From NCBI RefSeq assembly GCF_018324385.1, contig NZ_AP019536.1, positions 496,001-560,000 of the forward strand: a stretch of DNA of 64,000 nucleotides, in the 5' to 3' direction. The translations under genes were made by a program, and so were the position numbers. Positions within the stretch are counted from its first letter, which is position 1; every line of letters starts with the position of its first letter. Under the pieces are notes generated by a model. It saw nothing but the letters and a program-made list of their open reading frames with translations. It had not been told where the DNA came from and did not search any database. Positions 43,604 through 53,296 of this stretch are shown in pieces. The stretch comes from Ferrigenium kumadai (lineage in GTDB: Bacteria; Pseudomonadota; Gammaproteobacteria; Burkholderiales; Gallionellaceae).

Positions 43604-44200
43604 ATGATGCGACTCTATTCGGGCACCACGTGCCCATATTCCCACCGCTGCCGTATCGTCTTGTACGAAAAGGGCATGGACTTCGAAGTGATCGATGTCG
43701 ACCTCATGGGGCGGGCCGAAGATATCGCGGTGATCAACCCGTACAACAAGGTGCCGGTGCTGGTCGAGCGCGACCTGATCCTGTTCGAGGCCAACATCAT
43801 CAATGAATACATCGATGAACGCTTCCCGCATCCGCAACTGATGCCGCCCGATCCCGTCATGCGTGGCCGTGCGCGCCTGTTCCTGCACCGTTTCGAACAG
43901 GAACTGTACAGCCAGGTGGACATCATCGAGCAGAACGGCAAGGGCGCCGACAAGGCGCGCGCCGCGATTCGCGACAACCTGACCCAGATCGCGCAGATCC
44001 TGACCAAGCAGAAGTTCCTGCTGGGTGATGAGTTCTCCATGCTGGATGTGGCCATCGCACCGCTGCTGTGGCGCCTCGACCACTATGGCATCCAGATGGG
44101 CAAGGAAGCCGCGCCGCTGATGAAATACGCGGAACGCCTGTTCTCGCGCCAGGGCTTCATCGACGCGCTGACTCCCTCCGAAAGGGCGATGCGCAAGTAA
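43604..44200 (+). CDS. sspA: Stringent starvation protein A (SspA), GST fold
   Basis: SspA is a glutathione-S-transferase-fold protein that binds RNA polymerase in E. coli and affects stress and starvation responses. The 198-residue product has a thioredoxin-like N-terminal domain (LYSGTTCPYSHRCRIVLYEK; NPYNKVPVLVERDLILFEAN, INEYIDERFPHPQLMP) and an all-helical C-terminal domain. Two adjacent ATG codons start the frame (43604 and 43607). It overlaps sspB by one base (TAATG). Confidence 0.94.
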   Translation: MMRLYSGTTCPYSHRCRIVLYEKGMDFEVIDVDLMGRAEDIAVINPYNKVPVLVERDLILFEANIINEYIDERFPHPQLMPPDPVMRGRARLFLHRFEQELYSQVDIIEQNGKGADKARAAIRDNLTQIAQILTKQKFLLGDEFSMLDVAIAPLLWRLDHYGIQMGKEAAPLMKYAERLFSRQGFIDALTPSERAMRK

Positions 44201-44589
44201 TGGGCGATCTGTCGACCCGTCCATACCTGATCCGGGCGATCTACGAATGGTGCGTGGATAGCGGCCTTACGCCCTATCTCGCGGTGCGGGTCAACAGCCG
44301 CACCCATGTGCCCATGGCCTACGTGAAGGACGGTGAGATCGTGCTGAACCTCAGCGCGGGTGCGGTGCGCAACCTGGAGATGGGCAACGAGTTCATCACC
44401 TGCAACGGCCGCTTCGGCGGTACGCCGTTCGACCTGCTTGTGCCGATCGAGGCGGTCATCGGCATCTTCGCCAAGGAGACCGGGCAGGGGCTGGTGTTCC
44501 AGGGCGGCGAGCCGCCGCCTCCGGCTACGGAGAGTGATGGCGAGGATTCCAAGTCCAAGCAGCGTCCGCAACTGAGGGTCGTGAAATAG
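44200..44589 (+). CDS. sspB: ClpXP adaptor SspB
   Basis: SspB tethers SsrA-tagged proteins to the ClpXP protease. The 129-residue product starts at the ATG overlapping the sspA stop and shows RPYLIRAIYEWCVDSGLTPY, LNLSAGAVRNLEMGNEFITC and RFGGTPFDLLVPIEAVIGIF, then a flexible acidic linker and a basic/hydrophobic C-terminus (RPQLRVVK), the expected ClpX-docking tail. A strong terminator follows. Confidence 0.96.
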   Translation: MGDLSTRPYLIRAIYEWCVDSGLTPYLAVRVNSRTHVPMAYVKDGEIVLNLSAGAVRNLEMGNEFITCNGRFGGTPFDLLVPIEAVIGIFAKETGQGLVFQGGEPPPPATESDGEDSKSKQRPQLRVVK

Positions 44590-44619
44590 AAAAAGCCGCA
44601 GATTTCTGCGGCTTTTTTA
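44590..44619. terminator. Bidirectional terminator between sspB and rpoH
   Basis: AAAAAGCCGCAGA / TCTGCGGCTTTTTT: a stem of about 13 bp with a very short loop (TT), flanked by A- and T-tracts, right after the sspB stop and 17 bp past the 3' end of convergent rpoH. Confidence 0.93.
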
Positions 44620-44636
44620 TTGCACTACTTACTGAT

Positions 44637-45497
<861 letters not shown>

Positions 45498-45518
45498 GGC
45501 GTTTCCTCCTTTGCGGGA

Positions 45519-45548
45519 ATTCTAGCACTCCCGAAATAAGAGTGCCAA
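45519..45548 (-). promoter_or_regulatory. rpoH promoter overlapped by a CIRCE (HrcA) operator
   Basis: On the minus strand TTGGCA (45543-45548), 18 bases, TAGAAT (45519-45524) forms a good sigma-70 promoter about 22 bp before the rpoH ATG. The same bases form an inverted repeat CTAGCACTC-N9-GAGTGCCAA (plus strand, 45522-45548), matching the CIRCE consensus TTAGCACTC-N9-GAGTGCTAA at 16 of 18 positions. HrcA bound there would cover both promoter elements. HrcA is encoded at 53297-54316. Confidence 0.88.
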
Positions 45549-45565
45549 CCGGGGGAATGGGTTCC

Positions 45566-46471
45566 TTAGCGCTCGATCTGCGACAGGTGGCGTGCCACGG
45601 ACAGCCAGGCGCCCAGCCAGCCGAGATAGAGCGAGAACAGCAGCAGGGACAGGCTGTCGCCCGGGCTGAGCGGGTGCAGCACGAACTGGCTGGAGTAAAG
45701 CTGCGACAGCTCGCCCAGCGGCCGGTTGAGCAGCCACAGGCCGGCGCTCACGATGAGCCAGGCCGCAAGTCCGCCAAGCAATCCTTGCAACGCCCCGAAA
45801 TACAGGAAGGGGCGGCGGATGAAGCCGTCGGTCGCGCCGATCAGTCGGGAGACCTCAATCTCATCCCGCTGGGTAAGTATCTGCAGGCGGATGGTGTTGA
45901 AGGTGACGGCGATCAGCGCGAGGCTGAGCAGGCTGGCGAGGATCAGTACGGCGAGGCGGCCGAACCTGAGCAGGGCCTCGAGCTTGTAGGCCCAGGCGGA
46001 ATCGAGTTGCGCCTGCTCGACCTTGGGCAGCTTCGCCAGTTCGGCGCGCAAGGCATCCAGCGACTGAGCTTCGTCCGGTTTGGGCGAGACGATGAAGGCA
46101 TCCGGCAGCGGGTTCCGGTCCAGCCCGCCGATCACGTCGGCCAGCCCGGTGCTGCGCTTGAGCTGCTCCAGCGCACGGTCGCGTGCGACGAATTCGACGC
46201 TGGCGACGGCAGGGTGGGAAGAGAGTCTCTGGCGGAGGGAGTCGACGTTGTCCGCCTTCGCATCCATCGCCAGGAACAGGCTGATCTGCGGTGTGCCGGA
46301 AAGCTGCTCGACCAGTCCCTGCACATTCTTCAGCAGCACATACATGCCGGCGGGGAGGCTGAGCGCGATGCCGATGACCAGGATGTTGAGCAATCCGCCC
46401 AGCTTCGAGGCGAACATGCGGCGCAGGACGCTGCGTAGCACGGCAAGGTGTTGGGTGAGTGCGTGCATCAT
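45566..46471 (-). CDS. ftsX: Cell-division protein FtsX (permease-like)
   Basis: FtsX with FtsE links divisome assembly to activation of peptidoglycan hydrolases. The 301-residue protein has a cytoplasmic head (HLAVLRSVLRRMFASKLGGL), a first membrane helix, a periplasmic domain (ISLFLAMDAKADNVDSLRQR; ALEQLKRSTGLADVIGGLDR) and three C-terminal helices. The start is the ATG at 46471 in an ATGA overlap with ftsE; the frame is open upstream only in the shadow of ftsE. Confidence 0.95.
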   Translation of the reverse strand: MMHALTQHLAVLRSVLRRMFASKLGGLLNILVIGIALSLPAGMYVLLKNVQGLVEQLSGTPQISLFLAMDAKADNVDSLRQRLSSHPAVASVEFVARDRALEQLKRSTGLADVIGGLDRNPLPDAFIVSPKPDEAQSLDALRAELAKLPKVEQAQLDSAWAYKLEALLRFGRLAVLILASLLSLALIAVTFNTIRLQILTQRDEIEVSRLIGATDGFIRRPFLYFGALQGLLGGLAAWLIVSAGLWLLNRPLGELSQLYSSQFVLHPLSPGDSLSLLLFSLYLGWLGAWLSVARHLSQIER

Positions 46472-47145
46472 GCCGGTCCTGAGCCTGTCGAAGTGGGTTG
46501 CAACTCCCCCTGTTTGAGCGCCAGCCGGCGTACGCCTGCATCCTGCAGCACGCTTTCGTCGTGGGTGGAGATCAGCAGCGTGACGCCGACCTGATGGAAC
46601 GAGCGGAAGATGTCCATGATCTCCTGCGCATAGGCTGCGTCGAGGTTGCCGGTCGGTTCGTCGGCCAGCAGGATGGATGGCCGGTTGACGATGGCGCGTG
46701 CGATGCACAGGCGCTGTTGCTCGCCGCCGGACAATGCGATGGGATTGGCCTTCTCGCGCTTGAGGAGTCCAACCTTGTCCAGCGCGGCGCGCACACGTTT
46801 GGCGCTTTCGCGGTGATCGAAGCCGCAGATCTGCAGCGGTAGCAGCACGTTGTCGAACACGCTGCGGTCAAACAGCAGTTTGTGGTCCTGGAAGATGATG
46901 CCGAGGTTGCGGCGCAGGTAGGGCAGCGCGCCGCCCTTGAGCACGCCGACGTTCTGGTTGTTCACCAGCACGCTGCCGGAGTTGGGGCGCTCGATGGCGG
47001 CCACAAGCTTGAGCAGCGTGCTCTTGCCTGCGCCGGAGTGGCCCGTCAGGAACACCATCTCGCCTTCGGCGATGTCGAACGAGACGTTCCTCAGCGCCTC
47101 GTAGCCGCCGGGATAACGCTTGGATACCTGGTTGAAGCGGATCAC
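46468..47145 (-). CDS. ftsE: Cell-division ATP-binding protein FtsE
   Basis: FtsE is the ATPase partner of FtsX. From the GTG at 47145 the product has 225 residues with Walker A in [20 protein letters not shown], the Q loop [12 protein letters not shown], signature [19 protein letters not shown], Walker [13 protein letters not shown] and the H-loop [15 protein letters not shown] is chosen because the first FtsE-like residues are [20 protein letters not shown] and it forms a GTGA overlap with the ftsY stop. The upstream part of the frame is a shadow of ftsY. Residues after ~215 (PTSTGSGPA) are a short non-conserved tail. Confidence 0.96.
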   Translation of the reverse strand: MIRFNQVSKRYPGGYEALRNVSFDIAEGEMVFLTGHSGAGKSTLLKLVAAIERPNSGSVLVNNQNVGVLKGGALPYLRRNLGIIFQDHKLLFDRSVFDNVLLPLQICGFDHRESAKRVRAALDKVGLLKREKANPIALSGGEQQRLCIARAIVNRPSILLADEPTGNLDAAYAQEIMDIFRSFHQVGVTLLISTHDESVLQDAGVRRLALKQGELQPTSTGSGPA

Positions 47146-48101
47146 GCCTCCAGCCCCAGCAAGGCGGTGACGAAGTCTTCGGCGTCGAATGGGCGCAGGT
47201 CGTCCAGTCCCTCGCCCACACCGATGAATCGCACGGGTATCGGGTGCGCCTTGGCGATCGCCGCGATGACGCCGCCCTTGGCGGTGCCGTCCAGCTTGGT
47301 CAGGATCAGGCCGGTCACGCCGAGCGCCTCGTCGAATGCCTTGACCTGGGAGAGCGCGTTCTGCCCGGTGTTCGCGTCCAGCACCAGCAGCACCTCGTGC
47401 GGCGCCTCGGGCAGCGCCTTGGCGATCACGCGCTTCACCTTCTTGATCTCTTCCATCAGGTGAGCCTGCGTGGTCAGGCGTCCGGCGGTGTCGGCCAGCA
47501 CCACGTCGATCTTGCGCGCCTGCGCGGCCTGCACCGCGTCGTAGATCACCGCCGCGGCGTCTCCGCTTTGCTGCGCGATCACCGTGACGTTGTTGCGTTC
47601 GCCCCAGGTCATCAGCTGTTCGCGCGCCGCCGCGCGGAAGGTGTCGCCCGCCGCGAGCAGCACCGACAGGCCCTGTCCCTGCAGGTATTTGGCCAGTTTG
47701 CCGATGGAAGTGGTTTTGCCTGCGCCGTTGACGCCGCACATCATGATTACGTAGGGTTTGTGGGTGTCGGCCTGCAGCGGCTGTGCCAGAGGCTTGAGCA
47801 GCTTGAGCAGGCATTCGGCGAGCGCTTCCTTGAGTTGCTCGGCCTCGCTCAGGCGGCGTTCGCGCACGAGGTGGCGCAGGTCGGCGAGCAGCGCGTTGGT
47901 CGCGGTCATGCCCACGTCGGCGGTGATGAGGATGGTCTCCAGTTCCTCGTACAGGTCTTCGTCGATCTTGCCGCCGCGGCTGAACAGGTCGGTGATCTGG
48001 TTGCCGGTGCGCGCCAGGCCGGACTTGAGGCGCGCGATCCAGCCGCCGTCAGGCTTGGCTTCGGCGGTTGCGGATGAATTCTTTTTCAGGAAACTAAACA
48101 T
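47142..48101 (-). CDS. ftsY: Signal recognition particle receptor FtsY
   Basis: FtsY is the GTPase receptor of SRP for co-translational membrane insertion. The 319 residues have a very short acidic-free N-terminus, the NG domain with [20 protein letters not shown] (G1), [35 protein letters not shown] (G3), [20 protein letters not shown] (G4) and [20 protein letters not shown]. It lacks the long acidic A domain found in E. coli FtsY, as common in betaproteobacteria. It heads the ftsYEX-rpoH block and is divergent from a peptidase gene. Confidence 0.97.
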   Translation of the reverse strand: MFSFLKKNSSATAEAKPDGGWIARLKSGLARTGNQITDLFSRGGKIDEDLYEELETILITADVGMTATNALLADLRHLVRERRLSEAEQLKEALAECLLKLLKPLAQPLQADTHKPYVIMMCGVNGAGKTTSIGKLAKYLQGQGLSVLLAAGDTFRAAAREQLMTWGERNNVTVIAQQSGDAAAVIYDAVQAAQARKIDVVLADTAGRLTTQAHLMEEIKKVKRVIAKALPEAPHEVLLVLDANTGQNALSQVKAFDEALGVTGLILTKLDGTAKGGVIAAIAKAHPIPVRFIGVGEGLDDLRPFDAEDFVTALLGLEA

Positions 48102-48174
48102 TTAGGTGAGGATGAAAATATCGCATAATGCGCGCGGCATTTTATGCCGATTACACCTTAAAGGGCTAGGGACT

Positions 48175-49530
48175 ATGAGGATTTATCTGTTTTGCTTCGC
48201 ACTGCTGCTGGGGGCCGCCGCGCAGGCCGAGGTGTTCGAGCGCACCCTGCCGAACGGCCTGAAGGTCATCGTCAAGGAGGACCACCGCGCGCCGGTGGTG
48301 GTGCAGCAGATCTGGTACAAGGTGGGCAGCATGGACGAGCGCACCGGTGTGACCGGCATCGCGCATGTGATGGAGCACCTGATGTTCAAGGGGACGGCCA
48401 CCGTGCCGGCGGGCGAATTCTCGCGCCGTATCGCCGCCGCGGGCGGGCGCGAGAACGCCTTCACCAGTTACGACTACACCGCCTATTTCCAGCAGCTGCA
48501 CAAGTCGAAGCTTCCGCTGGCGATGCAGCTCGAGTCCGACCGTATGCGCAACCTGAGCCTGTCCGCCGGCGAATTCGGCAAGGAGGTCAAGGTGGTGATG
48601 GAAGAGCGCCGCCTGCGCACCGACGACGAGGCTCATGCGCTGCTGCAGGAAACGATGATGGCGACGATCTATGAAGAGCACCCCTACCATCATCCGGTGA
48701 TCGGCTGGATGAACGACCTGGAGTTGCTCACCGTGGGCGACGCCAAGGCGTGGTATGACCGCTGGTATGCGCCGAACAACGCCACACTGGTCGTGGCTGG
48801 CGACGTGACATCCGCAGAGGTGTTCGCGCTGGCGCAGCGCTATTACGGCGCGATCCCGAAGCGCACCATGCAGCCGCGCCGGAATTACGACGAGCCGAAG
48901 CAGCGCGGCATCAAGCGGCTGGTGGTAAAGGCGCCCGCCGAACTGCCGCACCTGGTGATGAGCTTCCACGCGCCGACTATCAAGGATCCGGCGCAGGACT
49001 GGAAACCCTACGCGCTGGAAATACTCGCGGGCGTGCTGGACGGCAACGAATCGGCTCGCCTGAACAAGCACCTGGTGCGTGAGCAGCAGGTCGCCAGCGG
49101 CGTGGGCGCGGGTTACGACTCGGTGTCGCGCGGTCCCAGCCTGTTCACTCTTGAAGCGACGCCCACCGAGGGAAAGACGGTGATCGACGTCGAAGTCGCG
49201 CTGCGCAAGGAGATCGAGCAATTGGTGAAGGATGGCGTGAGCGAGGAGGAGCTGCAGCGCGTCAAGGCTCAGGTGACGGCGGGCGAAGTGTACAAGCTGG
49301 ATTCGGTGTTCTACCAGGCGATGCAGATCGGCCAGATGGAAAGCATCGGCTTGGGGCATCGCGCCATCCCGCTGATGCTGAAGAAACTTCAGGCGGTCAC
49401 AGCCGATCAGGTACGCCAGGTTGCCGAGGAGTTCTTGCTGGACGACAACCTCACCGTTGCGGTGCTCGATCCGCAGCCACTTTCCGGAAAACCGAAACGC
49501 CCCTCCCAAGGAGCCACCCATGTTCGTTAA
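48175..49530 (+). CDS. M16-family zinc metallopeptidase, catalytic copy
   Basis: The 451-residue protein has a Sec signal peptide (YLFCFALLLGAAAQA) and thus acts in the periplasm. The inverted zinc motif HxxEH is intact in GIAHVMEHLMFKG, with the downstream Glu in VKVVMEERRLRTDDEAHALL. The N-terminal half is the pitrilysin/insulinase-type domain and the C-terminal half the inactive M16 domain. I start at the ATG at 48175; the frame is open 23 codons earlier without signal-peptide character. It overlaps the next gene by 11 bp. Substrate is unknown. Confidence 0.93.
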   Translation: MRIYLFCFALLLGAAAQAEVFERTLPNGLKVIVKEDHRAPVVVQQIWYKVGSMDERTGVTGIAHVMEHLMFKGTATVPAGEFSRRIAAAGGRENAFTSYDYTAYFQQLHKSKLPLAMQLESDRMRNLSLSAGEFGKEVKVVMEERRLRTDDEAHALLQETMMATIYEEHPYHHPVIGWMNDLELLTVGDAKAWYDRWYAPNNATLVVAGDVTSAEVFALAQRYYGAIPKRTMQPRRNYDEPKQRGIKRLVVKAPAELPHLVMSFHAPTIKDPAQDWKPYALEILAGVLDGNESARLNKHLVREQQVASGVGAGYDSVSRGPSLFTLEATPTEGKTVIDVEVALRKEIEQLVKDGVSEEELQRVKAQVTAGEVYKLDSVFYQAMQIGQMESIGLGHRAIPLMLKKLQAVTADQVRQVAEEFLLDDNLTVAVLDPQPLSGKPKRPSQGATHVR

Positions 49531-50836
49531 ATCTGTCTTCGCCGCGGCCTTGTGCTGTGTCGCGTCCGTCGCCTTCGCCACGCCCAGCATCCAGCACTGG
49601 CAGAGCGCCAGCGGTGCGAAGGTGCTGTTCGTCGAGGATCACGACATCCCGATGCTGGACGTGGCGGTGAGCTTCCCCGCCGGCAGTAGCTTCGATACGG
49701 CTGACAAATCCGGCGTCGCAGGGCTGACCCACCACCTGCTCGACCTGGGTTCGGAGGGGCTGACCGAGGACGAGATCGCGCGCGGCATGGCGGACGTCGG
49801 TGCGCAGTTCGGCGGCAGCTTCGACCAGGATCGTGCGAGCGTGTCGCTGCGTACGCTGAGCAGCGCCGCCCAGCGCGACAAGGCGCTGGACATCATGGCA
49901 CGTGTGCTGCAGCGCCCGCTGTTCCGCGGGGAGATATTGGCGCGCGAGAAGGCACGCGTGATCGCGGCGCTGAAGGAAGCCGAGACCCAGCCGGAGAGCA
50001 TCGCCGACAAGGCGTTCCAGAAGGCAGTGTATGGCACGCACCCGTATGCACTGCGGGTCTCCGGCGAGGTCGCCAGCGTGGAGCAGACCTTCGTGCAGGA
50101 TCTGCGTGCCTTCTATGATGCTCACTATCAGGCCGGCGGGGTGGTGGTCGCCATCATGGGCGATGCATCGCGCGCGCAGGCCGAGGCCATCGCGGAGCAG
50201 TTGACCGCGCAGTTGCCGAAGGGGGGCGCCCCGGCCGCGTTGCCACCGGTCGCGACGAAGATCGCTGCGAGCGAGCAGCGTATCGCCCATCCGGCCAGCC
50301 AGAGCCACATCCTGGTCGGAGCTCCGGGCATGGCGCGCAGCGACCCGGACTACTTCCCGCTGTATGTCGGCAATTACATCCTTGGCGGCGGGGGCTTCGT
50401 CTCGCGCCTGATGAACGAAGTGCGCGAGAAGCGCGGTATGGCCTACAGCGTGTACAGCTACTTTATGCCGATGAAGCAGCCCGGCGCGTTCCAGATCGGT
50501 CTGCAGACCAAGAAGGAGCAGGCCGACGAAGCCCTGCAACTGGTGCGCACTACGCTGGCGGAATTCATCGCCAAGGGCCCGACCGAGAAGGAGCTGGTCG
50601 CCGCCAAGCAGAACATCGTCGGCGGCTTCCCGCTGCGCATCGACAGCAACCGCAAGATACTCGACTACCTGAGCATGATCGGCTTCTACGACCTGCCGCT
50701 GACCTATCTGGACGACTTCCCGCGCAAGGTCGAGCAGGTCAGCGTGGCGCAGATCCGCGAGGCGTTTGCGCGCCACCTCGACCCCAAGGCCATGGCGACG
50801 GTGATCGTCGGCGCACCTCAGGGAGAACGAAAATAA
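49520..50836 (+). CDS. M16-family peptidase-like protein, non-catalytic partner
   Basis: The 438-residue secreted protein (signal MFVKSVFAAALCCVASVAFA) is homologous to the preceding gene product, but the zinc motif position reads GLTHHLLDLGSEG, so HxxEH is missing and the protein should be catalytically dead. Such active/inactive pairs form heterodimers in mitochondrial and bacterial M16 enzymes. The C-terminal domain contains YVGNYILGGGGFVSRLMNEV and REKRGMAYSVYSYFMPMKQ. The start at 49520 follows an AAGGAG site and lies inside the end of the first gene. Its stop (50834-50836) overlaps the likely start of rsmD. Confidence 0.92.
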   Translation: MFVKSVFAAALCCVASVAFATPSIQHWQSASGAKVLFVEDHDIPMLDVAVSFPAGSSFDTADKSGVAGLTHHLLDLGSEGLTEDEIARGMADVGAQFGGSFDQDRASVSLRTLSSAAQRDKALDIMARVLQRPLFRGEILAREKARVIAALKEAETQPESIADKAFQKAVYGTHPYALRVSGEVASVEQTFVQDLRAFYDAHYQAGGVVVAIMGDASRAQAEAIAEQLTAQLPKGGAPAALPPVATKIAASEQRIAHPASQSHILVGAPGMARSDPDYFPLYVGNYILGGGGFVSRLMNEVREKRGMAYSVYSYFMPMKQPGAFQIGLQTKKEQADEALQLVRTTLAEFIAKGPTEKELVAAKQNIVGGFPLRIDSNRKILDYLSMIGFYDLPLTYLDDFPRKVEQVSVAQIREAFARHLDPKAMATVIVGAPQGERK

Positions 50837-51375
50837 ATAAGGTACGCATCATCGGCGGCGAGTTGCGCAGCCGCGTCATCACCTTTCCCGACGCGGTCGG
50901 CCTGCGCCCCACGCCGGACCGCGTGCGCGAGACGCTGTTCAACTGGCTGGGCCAGACTTTGTACGGGCGTACCTGCCTCGACCTGTTCGCGGGCAGCGGG
51001 GCGCTGGGCTTCGAGGCCGCGTCGCGCGGCGCCGAGCAAGTGGTCATGGTGGAGAAAAACCCTGTCGTCGAGAGGGTGTTACGGGACAATATCCGTAAGT
51101 TGGGCTGCGCCAATGTAGCCGTACGGGGGCAGGATGGGCTAGAATTCGCGCGCCGTGAAACGCAGCGCTACGATGTGATCTTCCTCGACCCGCCGTTTAA
51201 CAGTGATTACCTCCCCAAACTGCTGGAAATCCTGCCGCAACGCCTCAGCGAAAACGGCGTGGTGTATATGGAAGCCGGCGCGGGGCTGGACGTGCCACAG
51301 CCCTGGCAGGTGCTCAAGTCGGGCAAGGCGGGGCAGGTGCATTACCAATTGATAGGTTTACGCAACAATGATTAA
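50833..51375 (+). CDS. rsmD: 16S rRNA (guanine966-N2)-methyltransferase RsmD, start codon unclear
   Basis: RsmD methylates G966 of 16S rRNA. Motifs are [40 protein letters not shown] (SAM binding) and the catalytic [20 protein letters not shown]. The conserved N-terminus ([11 protein letters not shown]) is encoded from 50842, but there is no ATG, GTG or TTG in frame before it. The first codon there would be ATA (50833-50835), which overlaps the stop of the previous gene and has GGGAG seven bases upstream. The nearest canonical start is TTG at 50863, which would remove the RIIGG motif. I annotate from the ATA; the protein would be 180 residues (170 from TTG). Confidence 0.85.
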   Translation: MNKVRIIGGELRSRVITFPDAVGLRPTPDRVRETLFNWLGQTLYGRTCLDLFAGSGALGFEAASRGAEQVVMVEKNPVVERVLRDNIRKLGCANVAVRGQDGLEFARRETQRYDVIFLDPPFNSDYLPKLLEILPQRLSENGVVYMEAGAGLDVPQPWQVLKSGKAGQVHYQLIGLRNND

Positions 51376-51838
51376 GGTGGTTTATCCCGGGACGTTCGAT
51401 CCCATCACGCGCGGGCATGAGGACGTGGTGCGTCGCGCCGCGGGACTGTTCGGCGAGGTCATCGTCGCGGTGGCGGAAAGCCGCGTGCAGACCCTGTTCA
51501 CGCGGGAGGAGCGCGTGAACATGGCGCGCGAGGTATTCGCCGAATTTACCAATGTGCGCGTCGAAGGTTTCAACGGCCTGCTGATGAATTTCGTGAAAGA
51601 ACACGATGCACGGGTGGTGCTGCGCGGTTTGCGCGCGGTTTCGGATTTCGAGTACGAATTCCAGCTGGCGGGAATGAACCGCAACCTCTATCCCGAGGTC
51701 GAAACACTGTTTTTGACGCCGGCAGAGCAGTACACCTTCATCTCGGCCACCATGGTGCGCGAAGTGGCGCGCTTCGGCGGAGATGTCGGCAAGTTCGTTT
51801 CGCCCCTGGTGGCGGCAAGATTGCAGCAAAAATATTAG
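51368..51838 (+). CDS. coaD: Phosphopantetheine adenylyltransferase CoaD
   Basis: CoaD makes dephospho-CoA from 4'-phosphopantetheine and ATP. The 156 residues show [20 protein letters not shown] with the (T/H)xGH nucleotidyl-transfer motif, [40 protein letters not shown] and [20 protein letters not shown]. It overlaps rsmD by 8 bp, the usual pairing. Confidence 0.97.
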   Translation: MIKVVYPGTFDPITRGHEDVVRRAAGLFGEVIVAVAESRVQTLFTREERVNMAREVFAEFTNVRVEGFNGLLMNFVKEHDARVVLRGLRAVSDFEYEFQLAGMNRNLYPEVETLFLTPAEQYTFISATMVREVARFGGDVGKFVSPLVAARLQQKY

Positions 51839-51843
51839 ATTGA

Positions 51844-52119
<276 letters not shown>

Positions 52120-52137
52120 TCCATAGCCTTGTCGTAG

Positions 52138-52168
52138 TAAAAAGCCCGCCGGAACGGCGGGCTTTTTG
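52138..52168. terminator. Bidirectional terminator after the ferredoxin gene
   Basis: AAAAAGCCCGCC / GGCGGGCTTTTT with GGAAC-type loop; stem of about 11 bp with flanking A and T runs. It serves both the rsmD-coaD-ferredoxin genes and convergent hemH. Confidence 0.93.
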
Positions 52169-52195
52169 TTGTCTATCCAATTCGCTGGAATGAGG

Positions 52196-53284
52196 CTATT
52201 TGGGGGCCCCCATCTCCAGCGCACGCAAGCGGCCCTGTTCCAGTTCCGCCGCATCCGGCTTGACGAGCCAGCCTTGCAGGTTGTCTATCACCAGGTCGGT
52301 GAGTGCGTGCATCCAGTCGTTGCGATCGTTGATGCAGGGGATGTAGTGGTATTCGCCGCCGCCCGCATGCTGGAACGTTTCCTTGCCTTCCTGCGCAATC
52401 TCTTCCAGTGTCTCCAGGCAATCGGCGACGAAGCCGGGGCAGACGATGTCCATGCGTTTCAGCTTTTGCTTGCCGAGTTCCTTCAGCGTCGCGCCGGTGT
52501 AGGGTTGCAGCCATTCGGCGCGGCCGAAGCGCGACTGGAAGGTGACTGCGTATTGCTCGGGTTTCAGTCCCAGTTCCCACGCCAGCAGGCGGCCGGTCTT
52601 CTGGCATTCGCAGTGGTAGGGGTCGCCCTGGTCCAGCGATTTTCGGGGCAGGCCGTGGAAGCTCATCACCAGTTTTTCCGGGCGGCCGTTCTTCATCCAG
52701 TAATCGTTGATGTTGCCCGCCAGTGCCTTGATGTAGCCGGAATGGTCGTGGAAGTGCTTGATGGTGCGTAGCGCCGGCGTGTTCCGCATCTTCTGCAACT
52801 CGCCGTACACGATGTCGGTGACCGTGGCGGTGGTGCTGGCGGCGTATTGCGGATACATCGGCACGACCAGGATGCGCTGGCAGTTCTGCTCCCTGAGTTT
52901 GCGCAGCACGGCGGGTATCGAAGGATTGCCATAGCGCATCGCATAGTCCACCACGAAGGGCGCCTGGGCGCGCTCGCCCAGATAGCCCTGCAACAGCGCA
53001 GCCTGTTTTTCGGTGTATACGCGCAGCGGCGAGCCTTCCTTCAGCCAGATGCTGGCGTACTTCGCGGCGGATTTTTTCGGGCGCGTGTTGAGGATGATGC
53101 CGTTGAGGATCAGCCACCAGATTGCACGCGGCATCTCTACAACGCGCGGGTCGCCGAGGAATTCCTTCAGGTAGGTGCGTACCGCCGGTGTGGTGGGGGC
53201 GTCAGGCGTGCCGAGGTTGACCAGCAGGATGCCGGTCTTTTCCGGCGTGCCGTGGGTGAAGCTGGGTTCGGGCAAATATGGCAT
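52196..53284 (-). CDS. hemH: Ferrochelatase HemH
   Basis: HemH inserts ferrous iron into protoporphyrin IX. The 362 residues show [77 protein letters not shown] with the catalytic His, [20 protein letters not shown] and [20 protein letters not shown] with the catalytic Glu. It follows hrcA after 12 bp on the same strand. Heme is needed by the bc1 genes in this window. Confidence 0.97.
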   Translation of the reverse strand: MPYLPEPSFTHGTPEKTGILLVNLGTPDAPTTPAVRTYLKEFLGDPRVVEMPRAIWWLILNGIILNTRPKKSAAKYASIWLKEGSPLRVYTEKQAALLQGYLGERAQAPFVVDYAMRYGNPSIPAVLRKLREQNCQRILVVPMYPQYAASTTATVTDIVYGELQKMRNTPALRTIKHFHDHSGYIKALAGNINDYWMKNGRPEKLVMSFHGLPRKSLDQGDPYHCECQKTGRLLAWELGLKPEQYAVTFQSRFGRAEWLQPYTGATLKELGKQKLKRMDIVCPGFVADCLETLEEIAQEGKETFQHAGGGEYHYIPCINDRNDWMHALTDLVIDNLQGWLVKPDAAELEQGRLRALEMGAPK

Positions 53285-53296
53285 GTCTGATTGCGG

